Positions 11,012-22,998 of a stretch of 64,000 bases of DNA are shown here, in pieces (the first letter of the stretch is position 1; each line of letters starts with the position of its first letter). This DNA is from Jacaranda mimosifolia (lineage: Eukaryota; Streptophyta; Magnoliopsida; Lamiales; Bignoniaceae). The stretch spans positions 29,132,369 through 29,196,368 of the forward strand of contig CM032127.1 of assembly GCA_018894105.1 (NCBI GenBank), read 5' to 3'. A model generated the notes under the pieces. That model was not told the origin of the DNA. It made no database searches and saw nothing but the letters and a program-made list of their open reading frames with translations. The position numbers and the translations under genes are program-made.

Positions 11012-13233
11012 TGTTGGAATAGTACCCCACAAGCCAATTAGATTGGCCTGTAAACTATTTCACTTGTGATACAATCTTGATTGAATGATATTCATTAAAT
11101 AGCTATCTTCATCTTATGCTTATATTACTTCACTGTCATTTGGTTGAAGCCCTTAGATCACACAAAACTATAGGACTTGGTCATGCACTGGGTGGTGATC
11201 ATGAAACAAGTCTTACATGGTCGTGATCTTAAATCTTCCAAGTTGTAGGATCTTATGAGACAGGGCATCTAAGATTCGAATAGACTTGTACTAAAGATAC
11301 ATAAATTCAAGGGTTGGACTTTACTCCGCTCCATGAGCAAGGCCATATGAGATATGGGTGAATGTTAGTGGGTGCGTGTTAGAGAACAAGTTTACTGAAG
11401 GCCCACTCAGAGAATCCACTAGATAGCCGAAGAGGCAAGTCAGTGGTGGAAAGTTTTCCAACATACGCTAGTAAATAATTAGTCCTTTGACTTTAAGATC
11501 CATGATAACCTTGTGTTTGGTCCTCGTGCTTTGACTCTTCCTTGATCACTTAACGGGTCATTCAGGTGGAGATTGGGTATGAGCTACATAGACATAGAGG
11601 TTTGTGAGACCCAAGATGGGATCTAACTTCTCGTAGTTGTAAAGGTCAAATGCATCTCCTATGTATTTTATTGATTCAAAAGAGTCTTTATGCAAGGTAG
11701 TATGACAATTTCAAAAAGGAGTTTTCCAAAGATGAGGTCATAAAGGGGAATCAACATTAAGAATAGAAACATAGTATCGAGGCTATTAGGGAGCAGAAAA
11801 ATATCTTGCCTTAGGCCTCTTTTGGGGAATAGGAGACGGGAAGACCGTATTTGCATGGTACACGTAGAGCTAGAATGGTTGTCCAAAACCATTCATTTCG
11901 GCCAATTAGTTGGGTTCCATAGGCTTGAGGTTGGACATCAACCATGGAGATTAGGTACTCTTGAATTAATGGAGATTAATTGAATTGAGTCATTAGTTTA
12001 AAGGAGTTTAAACTAATGTGAATATTTTAATATTGTAAAGTCACAAGAGTTGTGAGCCCACGTCCAATGATTGGTAGAAACTAATGGGTCACACGCAAAA
12101 GTCAATTGCAAATCCTACTTGATGAAGGGGAGTTTTCCAAGAGCTAGAAAAATTCCTTGATGATCGATTTTGTAGGTAGACAATTTGTAGTCATTTTAGC
12201 TTGATCATTTAATTGTTAAATAGATCTAATTAATTTAAGGGGTTGAATTAAAACCAACTAATTAAGGAGTTAATTATTTGGTGCCACACTACTATCAATT
12301 GGTCAAGTTAACTTAAGGAGTTAAGTTAACAATGACTTGATTAAAGAGTTAAGCAAATTGACTTAAGAGTTAAGTCAAAGAATAATTAATTAAGTTAAAG
12401 TATTTAATTTAATTAAAATGAAGAATTAATTTTGGAGGGAAAATTAAAATGAAATGTTCATTTGGTGTGGCATTAGAGTTTATTTGGATGACATTTCATG
12501 AGATGAAATGAAGATTCCAAATAAAATTCAAATGCACACAAAATTCACATACTACGTCTTGCCAACTTGAGGAAAGTGTGGTGCCATCTTGGCATCACAC
12601 CTTCCCCCCCTCTATATATAGATATAGAGAGAGAATGGGGTAGCCACTTAAGGATGTGAGGGCAAGCAATCTAGATCTAATTTTAGATTCTCTCATTTTC
12701 CCTCTAATTTCCCAAGTGTTGTCTCATGTGTTGAAGCTTCACTTTTCTTCATCTTCTACCTCCAAATCAAGCCTTCATCCTTGTCTTTCTTCTCTTTGTT
12801 CTCTAGCTAACATTGAGAAGAATTAGATTGTGCATTGGTGTGTGGATCTTTTCATTAGAGGCAAGACCATTGGATTGCTAGCCTTTTGGAGATCCTCTGT
12901 TCAAGCAGAATGTTTAGAGCATCTGTTGGAGACCTTGCTGGAATCATTCTGAGGTAAAATTTTTACTAGAGCATCATCAAAACATTGGTGATCTACTAGT
13001 CTAAGTTTCACTTAATTTGGAGTTTGTTTGTTTTGGTAAAAGTTTCTTGGATTCTGTTGTGCCGCTGGAAGATAGTTTTCAAGGAGTTGAGATCTTCTTC
13101 CAAGTTTCTTTGATTTTGTGAAAATCAAGGTAATCCTCATACCAAATCTAAATCGATGGTATGTTTAGATCCTTGGCTTTATATGACATTTTTATGCTTT
13201 GATAATTAGATCCTAGTTCTATATGTTACTTCA
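11012..13233 (+). mobile_element. Solo LTR C of the Copia-1/2 family, nested in the Copia-1 RT
   Basis: A 2,222-bp LTR begins 'tgttggaatagtacccc' and ends '...gttacttca'. It is flanked by a perfect 5-bp target duplication 'ctata' (11007-11011 and 13234-13238). No primer site, polypurine tract or internal DNA adjoins it, so it is a solo LTR left by LTR-LTR recombination. The RT frame of Copia-1 stops at its left edge ('GCKWIYM') and resumes at its right edge ('KHKLGVYKEVMTFNTRLVAK'). The matched duplication gives exact LTR ends and the family length. Confidence 0.95.
12576..12620 (+). promoter_or_regulatory. LTR C: inverted repeat followed by TATA box
   Basis: 'gtgtggtgcc' (12576-12585) pairs with 'ggcatcacac' (12591-12600), with one G-T wobble. 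The TATA run is at 12613-12620. Same layout as in LTR B. Confidence 0.7.
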
Positions 13234-13238
13234 CTATA

Positions 13239-14165
13239 AGCATAAGCTAGGAGTCTATAAAGAGGTTATGACCTTTAATACTAGACTAGTGGCAAAAAGT
13301 TATACTCATAGACCCCATATTGACTTCGAGGAAACCTTTTCACTGATCATTATGACTAAGTCCATAAGGATTATGCTTGCCATAACCACTTATCACGATT
13401 ATAAAATTTGGCAAATGGATGTAAAGACTGCATTTCTCAATGAAAACATTGATGAGGAAACCTATATGGAGCAACCACAAAGTTTTACATCCAAAAAGAG
13501 TAAGCAAAAAGTTTGCAAACTTCAAAGGTCCATTTATGGACTAAAGCAAGCATCCTGAAGTTGGAAAATATGCTTTGATAAAATAGTCAAATCGTTTGGC
13601 TTTATAAAAAATTATGTATGAACCATGTGTGTATAAAAAGGCTAGTAGGAGTTCAACATAGTTTATTGTGCTTTATGTCGATGGCATCCTTCTCATTGGT
13701 AATGAGAGAGAGACGTTAGAGTGTAGTAAAGCATGGTTGTCTTTACAATTTTTTATAAAGGATTTGGGAAAAGAAAGCTTCATATCTGGAATACGGATCT
13801 ATAGAGATAAATCAAAGAGAATGTTGGGGCTCTCCCAATCAACGTACATTGATAACATACTAAAGAGGTTTAGTATACAATAATCCAAATGAGGGTACCA
13901 CCCAATGGGACATGGCATTCATCTCTTGAAGTCTATGGCCCCTAAGAAAGAAGATGAGAGAAAAAGAATGTCTCGTATAGCTTATGCATCCGCCATGGGA
14001 AGTATAATGTATGCCATTCAATGTAAGAGATCAGATGTAGCTTACGCTCTAAGTGTTATGAGCTGCTACCAATCTAATCACAGTGAGAGTCACAAGAAAG
14101 CCGTGAAAATGATCCTTAAGTACTTGATAAGAACTAAGGATTGTTTCTCGTATATGGTAATGTAG
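13239..14165 (+). pseudogene. Reverse transcriptase pseudogene of Copia-1 (right part)
   Basis: RT resumes after solo LTR C. Recognisable blocks are 'TRLVAKSYTH' and 'IDFEETFSLI' (about 13280-13350), 'WQMDVKTAFLNENIDEETYM' (about 13411-13470, the first catalytic Asp region), 'KLQRSIYGLKQAS' (about 13520-13557), then a stop and a small frame change. The active-site box at 13674-13685 reads YVDG instead of YVDD, so the third catalytic Asp is lost. The late RT continues as 'MLGLSQSTYIDNILKRF' and 'RIAYASAMGSIMYAIQCKRSD' (to about 14060). Known role: RNA- and DNA-templated DNA synthesis. Stops at 13556, 13881 and 14163 also kill the frame. Confidence 0.88.
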
Positions 14166-14667
14166 AATTGAAACTCGAAGGATTTTTGCATTTTAGGTTT
14201 CAATCCGATGATGATGACCTCAAATTTGCTTTCAGATTTATATTTTGCCTCAATGGCGTTGGAAGAGTTCAAAACAAGACACCGCAACCAACTATACCAC
14301 TAAGGCATAATATATTATAACATCAGACGCTGCAAAGGAAGGTGTTCAGATAAAAAATTTCATCTAGGAGTTGGATGTAATGCCTAGCATGCAAGAGCTA
14401 GTAGTTGTATATTGTGACAACAATAGAGCTATTCCCAAGCAAAGGAACCAAGATCTCCTCAGTGATCCAAACACAAATAAATGCATTATTATTTGATTTG
14501 TGGGATCATTGATAGAGGCAACATTTGAGTTGACATAGTTGCCTCAGAAGAGAATATAGCAAATCCACTATATAAACCTATAATAGCGAAAAAAATGGAA
14601 AAGAAAAAGGTCTTTAAGACATCTTGAGAAGATGGGCTTGAAGGCTATGGGAAATTGGCTTTAGCGC
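14166..14667 (+). pseudogene. RNase H pseudogene of Copia-1
   Basis: Degenerate RNase H-like sequence leads to the polypurine tract. Pieces matching the copia C-terminus are 'DAAKEGV' (about 14318), 'VVYCDNNRAIPKQRN' (about 14405-14450, containing one catalytic Asp) and 'LRHLEKMGLKAMGNWL' (about 14608-14660). A homologous stretch occurs in Copia-2 (23940-24245). Several stops interrupt it. Confidence 0.75.
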
Positions 14668-14678
14668 AAGTGGGAGAT
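14668..14678 (+). other. Polypurine tract of Copia-1
   Basis: 'aagtgggagat' abuts the 3' LTR start. The same string precedes the Copia-2 3' LTR. It primes plus-strand DNA synthesis in LTR elements. Confidence 0.85.
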
Positions 14679-16845
14679 TTTTGGAATAGTGCTCCACAAG
14701 CCAATTAGATTGATGTATACAACTACTCCATTTGTGATAAATCTTGATTGCATGATATTCTATAAAATGGCCATCTTTATCCTATGCGTTTATGATTTCT
14801 TCACATACAAATTGAAGCCCTTAAATCATACAAGACTATGAAACTTGGTCATACATATGATGGTGATCATGAAACAAGTGTCTATGGCCATGATTTTAAA
14901 TATTCCAAGTCATAGAATCTTATGAGATGGGGCATAGATTCAGATAGGCTTGCACTAACAATGCATACTCCAAGGAGTTAGCTATTGCCCTATTTCATGG
15001 GCAATCTATGTTAGACATAGATGCATATTAGTGGGTGTTTGTTAGAAAATAAGTTCACAGAAGACTCAGTTAGAGAAACCATGATGTAGCCATAGTAGCA
15101 TGTTGGTAGTGGTAAATTCTCTAGCTTAAGATAGTTTATATAACTAGTCCTTTAACTTGAGGTTCCAAAGTAACCTTGTGTTTATGTCCTTGTGCTTTGA
15201 TTTTGCTCCGACCATGTAGCAGGTCACCTAAGGCTTAGTTTGGGCACAAGCTATCTAAGTATGAGGGCTGGTGAGTTCCAAAAAAGGGTCCGTTTTACCT
15301 ATCTGTGAAGAATGAATTGATCTTCTATGTATTCTAAGATGATTGATTCCAAGAAATCATTGTGCAAGGTGATATGACAATTTGAAAAAGGAATTTTCCA
15401 AAGTTGAGGTCATAATGAGGAATCGAACATCAAGAATAGATACATGGGAGCCGATAAATATCTTGCCCTAGGCCTCTTTTGGGAGATAGAAAATTAAAGG
15501 ACCGTATTTGCATGGCAATCGTAAGCAGCAATGGTTCATTCTCAATTAATTCATCCAATTGGTTGGGCTCCATAGGCTTGTGCTAGACATTGACTATGGA
15601 GATTGAGTACTCTTCAATTAATAGAGATTAAAGAATTTATATTAATTGAAATATTCAATATTCAAAAACTCACAAAGAGTTGTGAGCCCATGTCTAATTA
15701 ATTGGTGAACCTAAAGAGTCACACAAAAAATCCTAGAACACTCTTATTAGATTGAAGAAATTATCTAAGGAGTTAGATAATTAAAGTGGTGAAGTTTGGA
15801 GAAGAGAAAGACCAAGTTGACTAATTGAGAATTGGTCACTATGGCTCGATTAATTTAAGTGTTTATTGATTAAAATAATTTAAAGAGTTAAATTAGGCCA
15901 ATTAAATTAAGGATTTAATTTAATTGGTGCCATGTGACAATTTAATTAGTCAAGTCAACTTAAAGAGTTAAGTTGATTTAATTAACTTAATAGTTAAGTT
16001 TATCTAACTAAATTAAGGAGTCAACTTAATTTGTAGGAGAATCTAATTTTGGAAGAAAAACTAAATGGAAGAGTCCATTTTATAATTAGTGAATTGGTAT
16101 TTTAATTCGAGAAATTAAAAATCTAACTATGCCAGCTCATAAGCATGCAAGTTGGCATTGTGAGGAGTGTGCGATGGAAGCTTCCAAGAGCTTCTATATC
16201 ACACTGCAAAAGCGCACTATGGCAAGGCCATTAGGGTCTGCTTTTGCTACCCATTTTTTCCTCCAATTGTGGTGATCTCATGTGTTGAGAGAAACCACCT
16301 CACTAGATTTTCTCCAACTATCTTCACTCTCTTCAACTTCTTCACACATTTTCTCCCATCTTCATCCTACTTCCTCCTCTATTTTCTAGAAAATAAAGTG
16401 AGGATTAAGAGTGCATCTAGGTGTGTAGCTTACATTTAGAGACACAATATGTGGTGTACTTTTAGTTGGTGATTGAGATCCTTCAAGATTGAAGTCGATT
16501 TTTGGAGTTTTAGAGCACTAACGGTTTTGGAGGCTTTGCCACTGTTTTGCCACCCATTCCTCTTCATCTTGGAGGTGTTTTACTTAGAAAACATTGCTGG
16601 AGTAACTGACCAAAGGCATGCAGAAGGAGAACCTTGGAGAAGAAAACGTTGATCTTACTTGGAAGGAGTTCTATAGCAAGATCTTGTAGGTTACCTTCGA
16701 ATTTCTCTTTCAAGGTAACATCTCTTGCTTTTAAATCTAGTATCATGGCATGAACTAGATCCTTGGGTTGAGGATGTGTAAGTTAATTTTTGCTTAATTT
16801 TTGTAATTATTTTGGATCGTTGGACCTCATCTTCTTCTTTTATCA
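14679..16845 (+). repeat. 3' LTR of Copia-1 (LTR D)
   Basis: 2.17 kb begins 'ttttggaatagtgctcc' after the polypurine tract and ends near '...cttcttttatca'. Its closest copy is LTR A: both have the 'ctataaaatggcc/tt' variant near the start, the long inverted repeat and no TATA run. The exact 3' edge is uncertain by a few bases because the terminal CA region carries a small insertion. Confidence 0.88.
16167..16204 (+). promoter_or_regulatory. LTR D: long inverted repeat at the U3 hairpin position
   Basis: 'gtgtgcgatggaagct' (16167-16182) faces 'agcttctatatcacac' (16189-16204) across the loop 'tccaag'. It matches the LTR A hairpin, with one Watson-Crick pair replaced by a G-T wobble. Confidence 0.6.
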
Positions 16846-17334
16846 ATAAGAGCGCTATACATAACAAAGGCCTAATGTTGAAACTACTGATGCCCAACAA
16901 GACTTACCCTCACCGACTGACTAAGCAGCCGGCGGTAGCTCACTGTCAGTGCCCTCATTACCACCTTTCCCTATTTTATTGACTTTTGACCCATAATAAA
17001 TTCTAACTTAGAATGGAACCTATTCTCCAGCTTTATTTGACTCAAGATGACTTTAAGAAATTTAAAAAATCTAAGGGGTTAAGTAAAAACATGTGAATGA
17101 AAAAAGCAAGGTAAAAGAATGAACAAAAAAATAAAGTGTAGGAAAAGTTACCTTGGGGGCTCATCTCAGCACTCATCATAAAATTATCTTGTCTTTTCTC
17201 TCTTTTCAACTAGGCTGAAGTTTTGCTAACTCCATGAGGCAAAATCACCAAACAAAGTGCTCTCTAAGAAACTCTTGTACTTTGAAGCTTATCACACCCC
17301 AACTTAAAGAAAAATTAAACAAACGCAAGTTTGC
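16846..17334. other. Unassigned sequence between Copia-1 and the gypsy inverted repeat
   Basis: No domain or terminal repeat was recognised in this 490-bp stretch. Position suggests it is internal 3' sequence of the plus-strand gypsy element whose LTR starts at 17465, but I could not match it to the other gypsy copies. Confidence 0.35.
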
Positions 17335-17464
17335 ACTCTTAACTCAGTTAATGAAATTTAATTATAATACTCTAACATTAACAAATTAAAGGTAAAGTAA
17401 AAAAGTATTGTTTGCATTGTTTTCAACATAAACATATTTTTTCAAATTGAAAATGGGGGCATGA

Positions 17465-17768
17465 TGATATGATTAATTAAGTTCGTAAGGGTAAAAATTA
17501 CTAAAAAAGTCCAATAGATCAAATAAATTAAATGAATAAAAAAGGCTAAGGAGCCCAATTGACTAAGCTACATCAAGAAAGGCACCCAAACTTTAATGGG
17601 CTCAAGCCTATCTAGAAAACAAATATAAATATCAAGTTGCAAAGAGAACTAGGCACAAAAAGTTAATCGCAAGAAATCACAAACCTCTGAGAAAGCTCAA
17701 AATTGATAACCCTCTATACACATTTTAGAGAAAAAAAACCTAAGAATTTGCTATCTGCCAAAAAGGAC
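17465..17768 (+). repeat. Gypsy LTR in plus orientation with upstream polypurine tract
   Basis: It begins 'tgatatgattaattaag' and matches the reverse complement of the Gypsy-1 LTRs (compare 43299-43601 and 58201-58497). A polypurine tract 'gaaaatgggggc' (17449-17460) lies just upstream, so this is a 3' LTR of a plus-strand element. Its last 20-25 bp are missing where the opposed minus LTR begins. Confidence 0.75.
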
Positions 17769-18098
17769 TCTAACTACATTTTTTTCCTAGGGTCCTTTTG
17801 GGTACACAATAAAGTTTCAGGTTCTTTTTCTCCAAAACACATGCAAAGAGTTCTTGATCTCAAATATTCTCGCAAGTTTGTAATTTCTTGCAAATAATTT
17901 TTCATATCCTATTATAGGCTAAATATTTATGGCCTTTTTCTTCAATGGGCTTCAACCCTTTAAAATTTTGATCCCCTTCTTGGTGGGCTTGGTAAATTGG
18001 GCTCCTTAGGCTTTTTATTCATCTAGTTCATTTGATCCATTGAGTCTTATTAGTTCTTTTTACATCTTTTTTCCTTGTGGATTTTATTAGTAATATCA
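17769..18098 (-). repeat. 3' LTR of Gypsy-1
   Basis: On the minus strand it starts 'tgatattactaataaaatc', next to a polypurine tract ('aatataggggagcttga' in minus sense). It aligns with the 5' LTR at 43299-43601 through 'gtacacaataaagtttcagg', 'agagttcttgatctc' and 'aatgggcttcaaccc'. The 3' edge is uncertain because 'tga...' is replaced by 'tctaa'. Confidence 0.78.
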
Positions 18099-18862
18099 TC
18101 AAGCTCCCCTATATTCAATTTGAAAATATTGTAAAGTCCAATAAAAATTTTACATTACCATAATTTGTTAATTCATTAATTGTGTTAAGTGCAGGAATGT
18201 AGGACCTAATTCAAGTCATGATCTAAGTCTTTGCAGGAAAGAAAGAGGGGGCTGTGATGAGAGCACTGCTATCAACTAGCTAGTAACTACCTTAAGATGG
18301 TCAGTATGGATGCTGTCGGGTAGGTACCTAGTGTCTGCACTAGGGCACCTGTTGGGTGTGCATGATGGGTCGTCTATGAGCATCAACATTTGGTCACTCG
18401 CACTAGTGCTTGTCGAGCACTTAATAGGCACCTAGCATCTTCTTTGGGGCCTAAGTTGGGTGATCAATTTCTACCCCAAAGAAAGGAATTGTTTAAGTGC
18501 CATGTGATGGCAAAAATATCATCGTTTCCTTAGGGAACTTAAGAAATTTTTCTCGACAAAGGTCTAGGTCATGAAGGACATTTAGAACACCTATTAATAC
18601 TTTGAGTAGCGCAAAAGATTTAGACAATTTTATTTGGATATTTTCATGCCTAGGGGTCTTTCAAGGTCATTTACAAAGTGCATGATCTTAACAATCACTC
18701 TCATTTTCTTTAGATAACATTTTATTCATCTTGCATGGGGATGGATCTTGTTGAGTCTCGAGTCTTCGAAGGTATGTTTCAATATCCACGAAGAGTATGT
18801 TTTCTCCAAAGGACTTAGCATTGTGTTTAACTTGTTCCATACACGTGAATTTGAGACCTTGT
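18099..18862 (-). other. Left part of the Gypsy-1 3'-UTR
   Basis: Non-coding sequence between the polypurine tract and the Copia-2 insertion. It contains a GC-richer patch (about 18290-18480) and no gene. It continues at 37908 after Copia-2. Confidence 0.6.
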
Positions 18863-21068
18863 TGTTGGAATAGTGCCCCGCAGCCAATTAGATTGGCATG
18901 TAAACTGTTTCACTTGTGATACAATCTTGATTGAATAATATTCATTATAAATGGTCATCTTCATCTTATGCTTATTTTACTTTACTAGCATTTGGTTGAG
19001 AACTTTAGATCACATAAAACTTTGGGACTTGGTCACTTCATTGGGTGGTGATCATAAACTAAATCTTACACGGTTGTGATCTTAAATATTTCAAGTCATA
19101 GGATCTTACGAGACAGGGCATCTAAGATCTGAATAGACTTGCAATATAATGTATAAAGCAGGGGTTGGATATTGCTCTGTTTCATGAGCAATCCATGTGA
19201 GACAAGTTCATTAAACCCCCACCTGAAGAATCCACTAGATACCCATAGCGGCAAGTCGGTAGTGGTAAGTTCTCCAACTTATGCTAGTGCATATAATTAG
19301 TCCTTTGACCTAAGATTTATGGTAACCTTGTGTTCAGGTCCTCATGCTTTGACTCTTCCTTGACCACTTAGTGGGTTTTCAAGTTGAGCTTGGGTATGAG
19401 TTAATTAGACGTAGAGGATTGTGAGATCCAAGATGGGATCATACTTCTCTTCGTTGTGAAGTTGAGTGCATCTCTTAAGTATTCTATAATGATCAATTCC
19501 AAGGAGTCCTTGCGCAATACATATGATAATTTAGAAAAGGAGTTTTCCAAAGATGAGGTCATAAATCAGAATCAAACATTGAGAATAGAAACATAGCATT
19601 GAGGCTATTAGGGAGCCGACAAATATCTTTCCCTAAGCCTCTTTGGAGAGATAGAAGATAGAAGAACCGTATTTACATGGTAAGCATAAAGCTAGAATGG
19701 TTCTCCAAGAGCATTTATTTCAGCCAATTAGTTGGCTTCCATGGGCTTGAGGTTGGACATCGACCATGGAAATTGGGTACTCTTCAATTAATAGAGATTA
19801 ATTGAATTGAGTCATTAGTTTAAAGGAGTTTAAACTAATGTGAATATTTTAATATTCTAAAGTCACAAGAGTTGTGAGGCTGTGTCCAATAAATGGTAGA
19901 ACCTAATGGGTCACACACAAAAGTCAATTGGAAGTCCTTATGATGAAGGGGAATTTTCTGAAAGTTAGAATGATTCCACCATAACTAATTTTGGAGGGAA
20001 ATGATTGATACAATTTTTGGTTATTGTGGCTTGGTCAATTTAATTGTTCAATTGATCTAAATAATTTAAGGAGCTTAATAGACTAACTAAATTAAGGAGT
20101 TAATTCCATTGGTACCACATGACTATCAATTGGTCAAGTTAACTTGAGTAATTAAGTTAACACTTTCTAGTTTAAAGAGTTAAGCTAATTGACTTAAGAG
20201 TTAAGTCAAAGGTCAACTAATTAAATTAAAGTGTTTAATTTAATTAAAATTAAGAATTAATTTTGGGGGGAAAATTCAAATGAAGAGTTCATTTGGAGTG
20301 CATTAGAATTTATTTGGATGACATTTCATGAGATAAAATGAAGATTCCAAATGAAATTCAAATGCACATTAAATTCACATTAAAGAAAGTTGGCGCCAAC
20401 CTTGAGGATTGTGTGATGCCACCTAAGTATCACACCTTCCCTCCATCTATATATAGATATGGAGGGTGGGCAGCCAAGGGTGTGAATACCTAAGCATTTT
20501 TATAATTGTTAGAATCTCTTTTTCTCTCTAATTGTTTGTGATTCTCTCATGTGTTGAGGCTTCACATTTTCTTCACCTCTCCCTCCTAAATTAGTCTTCA
20601 TCCTCTTTCTCTTCTCTCCCTGATTTTCCAGTTGATATATGAGAGATTTGGATAATCCATTGGTGTGTGGATCTTAACATTAGAGGCAAAACACTTGGAT
20701 TGCTTGCCTTTTGGATATCGTCTGTTTGGGCATAAACTTGGAGGCACTTCTGGAGTGGCTTTTGATTTTCTTATTTGGATATTTCACTAAAGTTTTGTCA
20801 AGGTTTTGGTGATCTTGTGTCCAAATATCAGCCGATTTTGAGGTGATTTGGTTGGGCAGAAGTTGCCTACAAGCTGCTACGCCATGAGGAGATTGCATTG
20901 AAGTGTTCAAGCAAGTGTTCATCTCTTTGGTTGGATTTTGCTGTCTAGGTAATTTTCGGACCTAAATCCACTTTATTAGCATGAATTAGATCCTTGGGGA
21001 GGTGTAATCAAGTTTGATTTCAGCTTTCAATTGTTTTTAATTGGATCCTTGGCTTACATTTTCTTTCA
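18863..21068 (+). repeat. 5' LTR of Copia-2 (LTR E)
   Basis: 2,206 bp, from 'tgttggaatagtgcccc' to '...ttttctttca', followed by 'ag' and the primer site. This intact LTR helped define the family length. U3 carries degenerate 'ttaaggagttaa' repeats (about 20040-20240), then the hairpin and TATA box. Confidence 0.93.
20411..20456 (+). promoter_or_regulatory. LTR E: inverted repeat followed by TATA box
   Basis: 'gtgtgatgc' (20411-20419) faces 'gtatcacac' (20427-20435); the single change still allows a G-T wobble. TATA run 'tatatatag' at 20448-20456. Confidence 0.7.
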
Positions 21069-21070
21069 AG

Positions 21071-21083
21071 TGGTATCGGAGCC
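21071..21083 (+). other. Primer-binding site of Copia-2
   Basis: 'tggtatcggagcc' two bases after LTR E. It matches the initiator-tRNA-Met site of copia elements with one change. Confidence 0.9.
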
Positions 21084-22998
21084 TAAATTCATGCTTTAAT
21101 TTGGACATTTCTTTGATTGATTCATGTGATGAATTGATCTAGATCTCCAAATACTTGATCCTATTTATAGATTGGAGTGGTTGGATGATGATACATGTGG
21201 CTCCTTTGATTGATGAATTGAAGTTATGCTAATATGTGTTTTAAATGTTAATTCATATGTTTAGCATATTTTAATTCATAGTTGCTAATGTTAAATTTTT
21301 ATTTAGCATTGGTTGATGTTATATGTTGATATAACATGTTAAGTTTGGCCTTAAGGTGTTTTGTTCATTTTTAGATGCAATATGATAGGAGCTTATTGAA
21401 GATTTTTGGAGAATAGAGAATCTAACTTAAACTTGAGTTTTGAAGCATGTTTGAGCACTTGAAATTTCATTTTTAAAAGCTATTTTGAATATAGAATTTC
21501 ATCTATATTGTGTGATTGGATTTTTAGGAGGTGTCCTAAATTTTTTTGTGCACAAAAATTGAGCCAAAAACAACTTAACTTAGACCATATCTAAAATAGC
21601 GCAGGCTGCTGCGTCATGCTTGATGGTGGTCGAGCTTCACTCGGTCTCAAGTTTAGTGAGTTTTGAGGTGTGTTTTGTGTTCTTTTTGTGACCAAAATTG
21701 ATTTGAATCATACTACATAGATGCAGAAGTGTTGTGCAAGTTTTTAAAATTATGTTTGATATTTTTTATTGCTTTTAAAATCTTGTTAAAGTTAATCTTC
21801 AATAATGAGGCATAAATATTATGCTTATTCTTGCTTGATCAATTAATTGTTTATGAGATAGGCATTTAATTGTTGGAATTGAATGTCAATTAATGATTTA
21901 TTTATTGTTTATTTAAATGTTGAAAGTATGATAAATGAATGGGGATGATCATGAGCTTTTAATATTGATTTTGTTTCAAGTTGTTGAAAAATGTTGTATT
22001 AAATTGGGGCTTGCATGCCTCTTAATTTTTATCTTGTAAACGTTATGAGAGTAGAACCACTAGGACTGAGGATTTTTTTCTCACGTAAATGTTATAAGGA
22101 GCAAAGAAGACTATTGGAGGCATGAAGACCCATGAATGTATGGGGATGCACTTTTGTAATAACTAGATTTAATCAACCCATTTAAAATCAATTAGGTGGT
22201 ACACCTACTGCTTTAAGTGCACTACTTGGTTAAGGCTCATGGTCATCCCACCTTAGGAGCATGCTAGGCTCATTTACTTATTTTTTCTTTTCATATCCTA
22301 TTGATGTATGAGATGCATTGTTTGGATATAGAAAGCCTAAATAAGAAGATAAAATTGATGATATCTTTGCAAGCAAGAAATCCCTTCACTTAGAAAGTCT
22401 AAGTGCTTTCAAATATTAAGTCAAAATGGATACAAATTAAAAAGAGTTTAATTAATCCATGCCTTCTACCAATAGTATATGGCATGATGGCGCTACTACA
22501 TTTGTGTGATGTCTCAATAGTTGTGGGTCACAATATGGTGGAAAGTTATGACCACATACTTAGCATGTGATGCACTTTTGATTTGATGATTCCCATGATT
22601 GGCACATGAGTTGTGTGATGACATGGAGTGGTCTCGAATCAAGGTTTGATTGGTAGGTCCAACTTAACACCTAGTAGTATAGATGTCGCATGAGTCGTGG
22701 GTCTAAATAAAAAATGAGGCAAAATATATCAAGGGTTGCATAGAGATGCAATTCGCAAAAGTTGTTTGCCTTTCGATTGTTCGTGGATATCTCATGAGTC
22801 GTAGGTCCACACGAGTCCTTAGGTCTCTGATTCTTAGTAGGAAATGAGATTTCCTGAATTTTTCTAGGGGGTGAAGAATTTAAGAATATAGTGGGAAAAA
22901 AACATGCTTGAAAGACCATGAACATGTTTTCAATATCAATATTCAATCATATGCTTATACTCTTATTTTTGCCTTTCGTAGATTTTTGAAATTTCAAA
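21084..22998 (+). other. Untranslated leader of Copia-2
   Basis: About 1.9 kb without a gene, alignable in pieces with the Copia-1 leader. It has four copies of a degenerate 'ctcatgagtcgtgggtcca' motif (22513, 22603, 22687, 22791), each with a 'tgagtc'-like or 'agttgt'-like core. Confidence 0.7.

Larger units (their letters stand above)
1678..16845 (+). mobile_element. Copia-1: degenerate Ty1/copia retrotransposon with three nested insertions
   Basis: The parts read left to right as a plus-strand copia element: 5' LTR (1678-6750), tRNA-iMet-like primer site (6753-6764), leader, gag, protease region, integrase, RT, RNase H, polypurine tract (14668-14678) and 3' LTR (14679-16845). The order GAG-INT-RT-RNaseH is diagnostic of Ty1/copia. 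The LTRs are about 2.2 kb, which is long for copia. A hAT-like MITE and solo LTR B lie in the 5' LTR, and solo LTR C lies in RT. The two LTRs share subfamily features not found in the other copies (a longer inverted repeat at 6097/16167 and no TATA run). Many stops and frameshifts break every domain, so the copy is dead. No clean target duplication was found: 'cagat' precedes it and 'ataag' follows. Confidence 0.9.
17335..18225. repeat. Imperfect inverted repeat: two gypsy 3' ends joined LTR end to LTR end
   Basis: The left arm (about 17335-17768) is 3'-UTR, polypurine tract and LTR in plus orientation. The right arm (about 17769-18225) is the same order in minus orientation. Matching pieces include 'gaaaatgggggc' (17449) against the complement of 'ctcccctatattcaattt' (18103), 'ggctaaggagcccaattga' (17547) against the complement of 'aattgggctccttaggc' (17995), and 'aatttcttgc' (17882) against 'gcaagaaat' (17669). 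Arms are several hundred bp and clearly diverged. The centre is near 17770. Confidence 0.8.

Noticed and set aside
1673..16850. Target duplication for Copia-1
   Set aside because: 'cagat' on the left and 'ataag' on the right do not match, and the 3' LTR end is uncertain.
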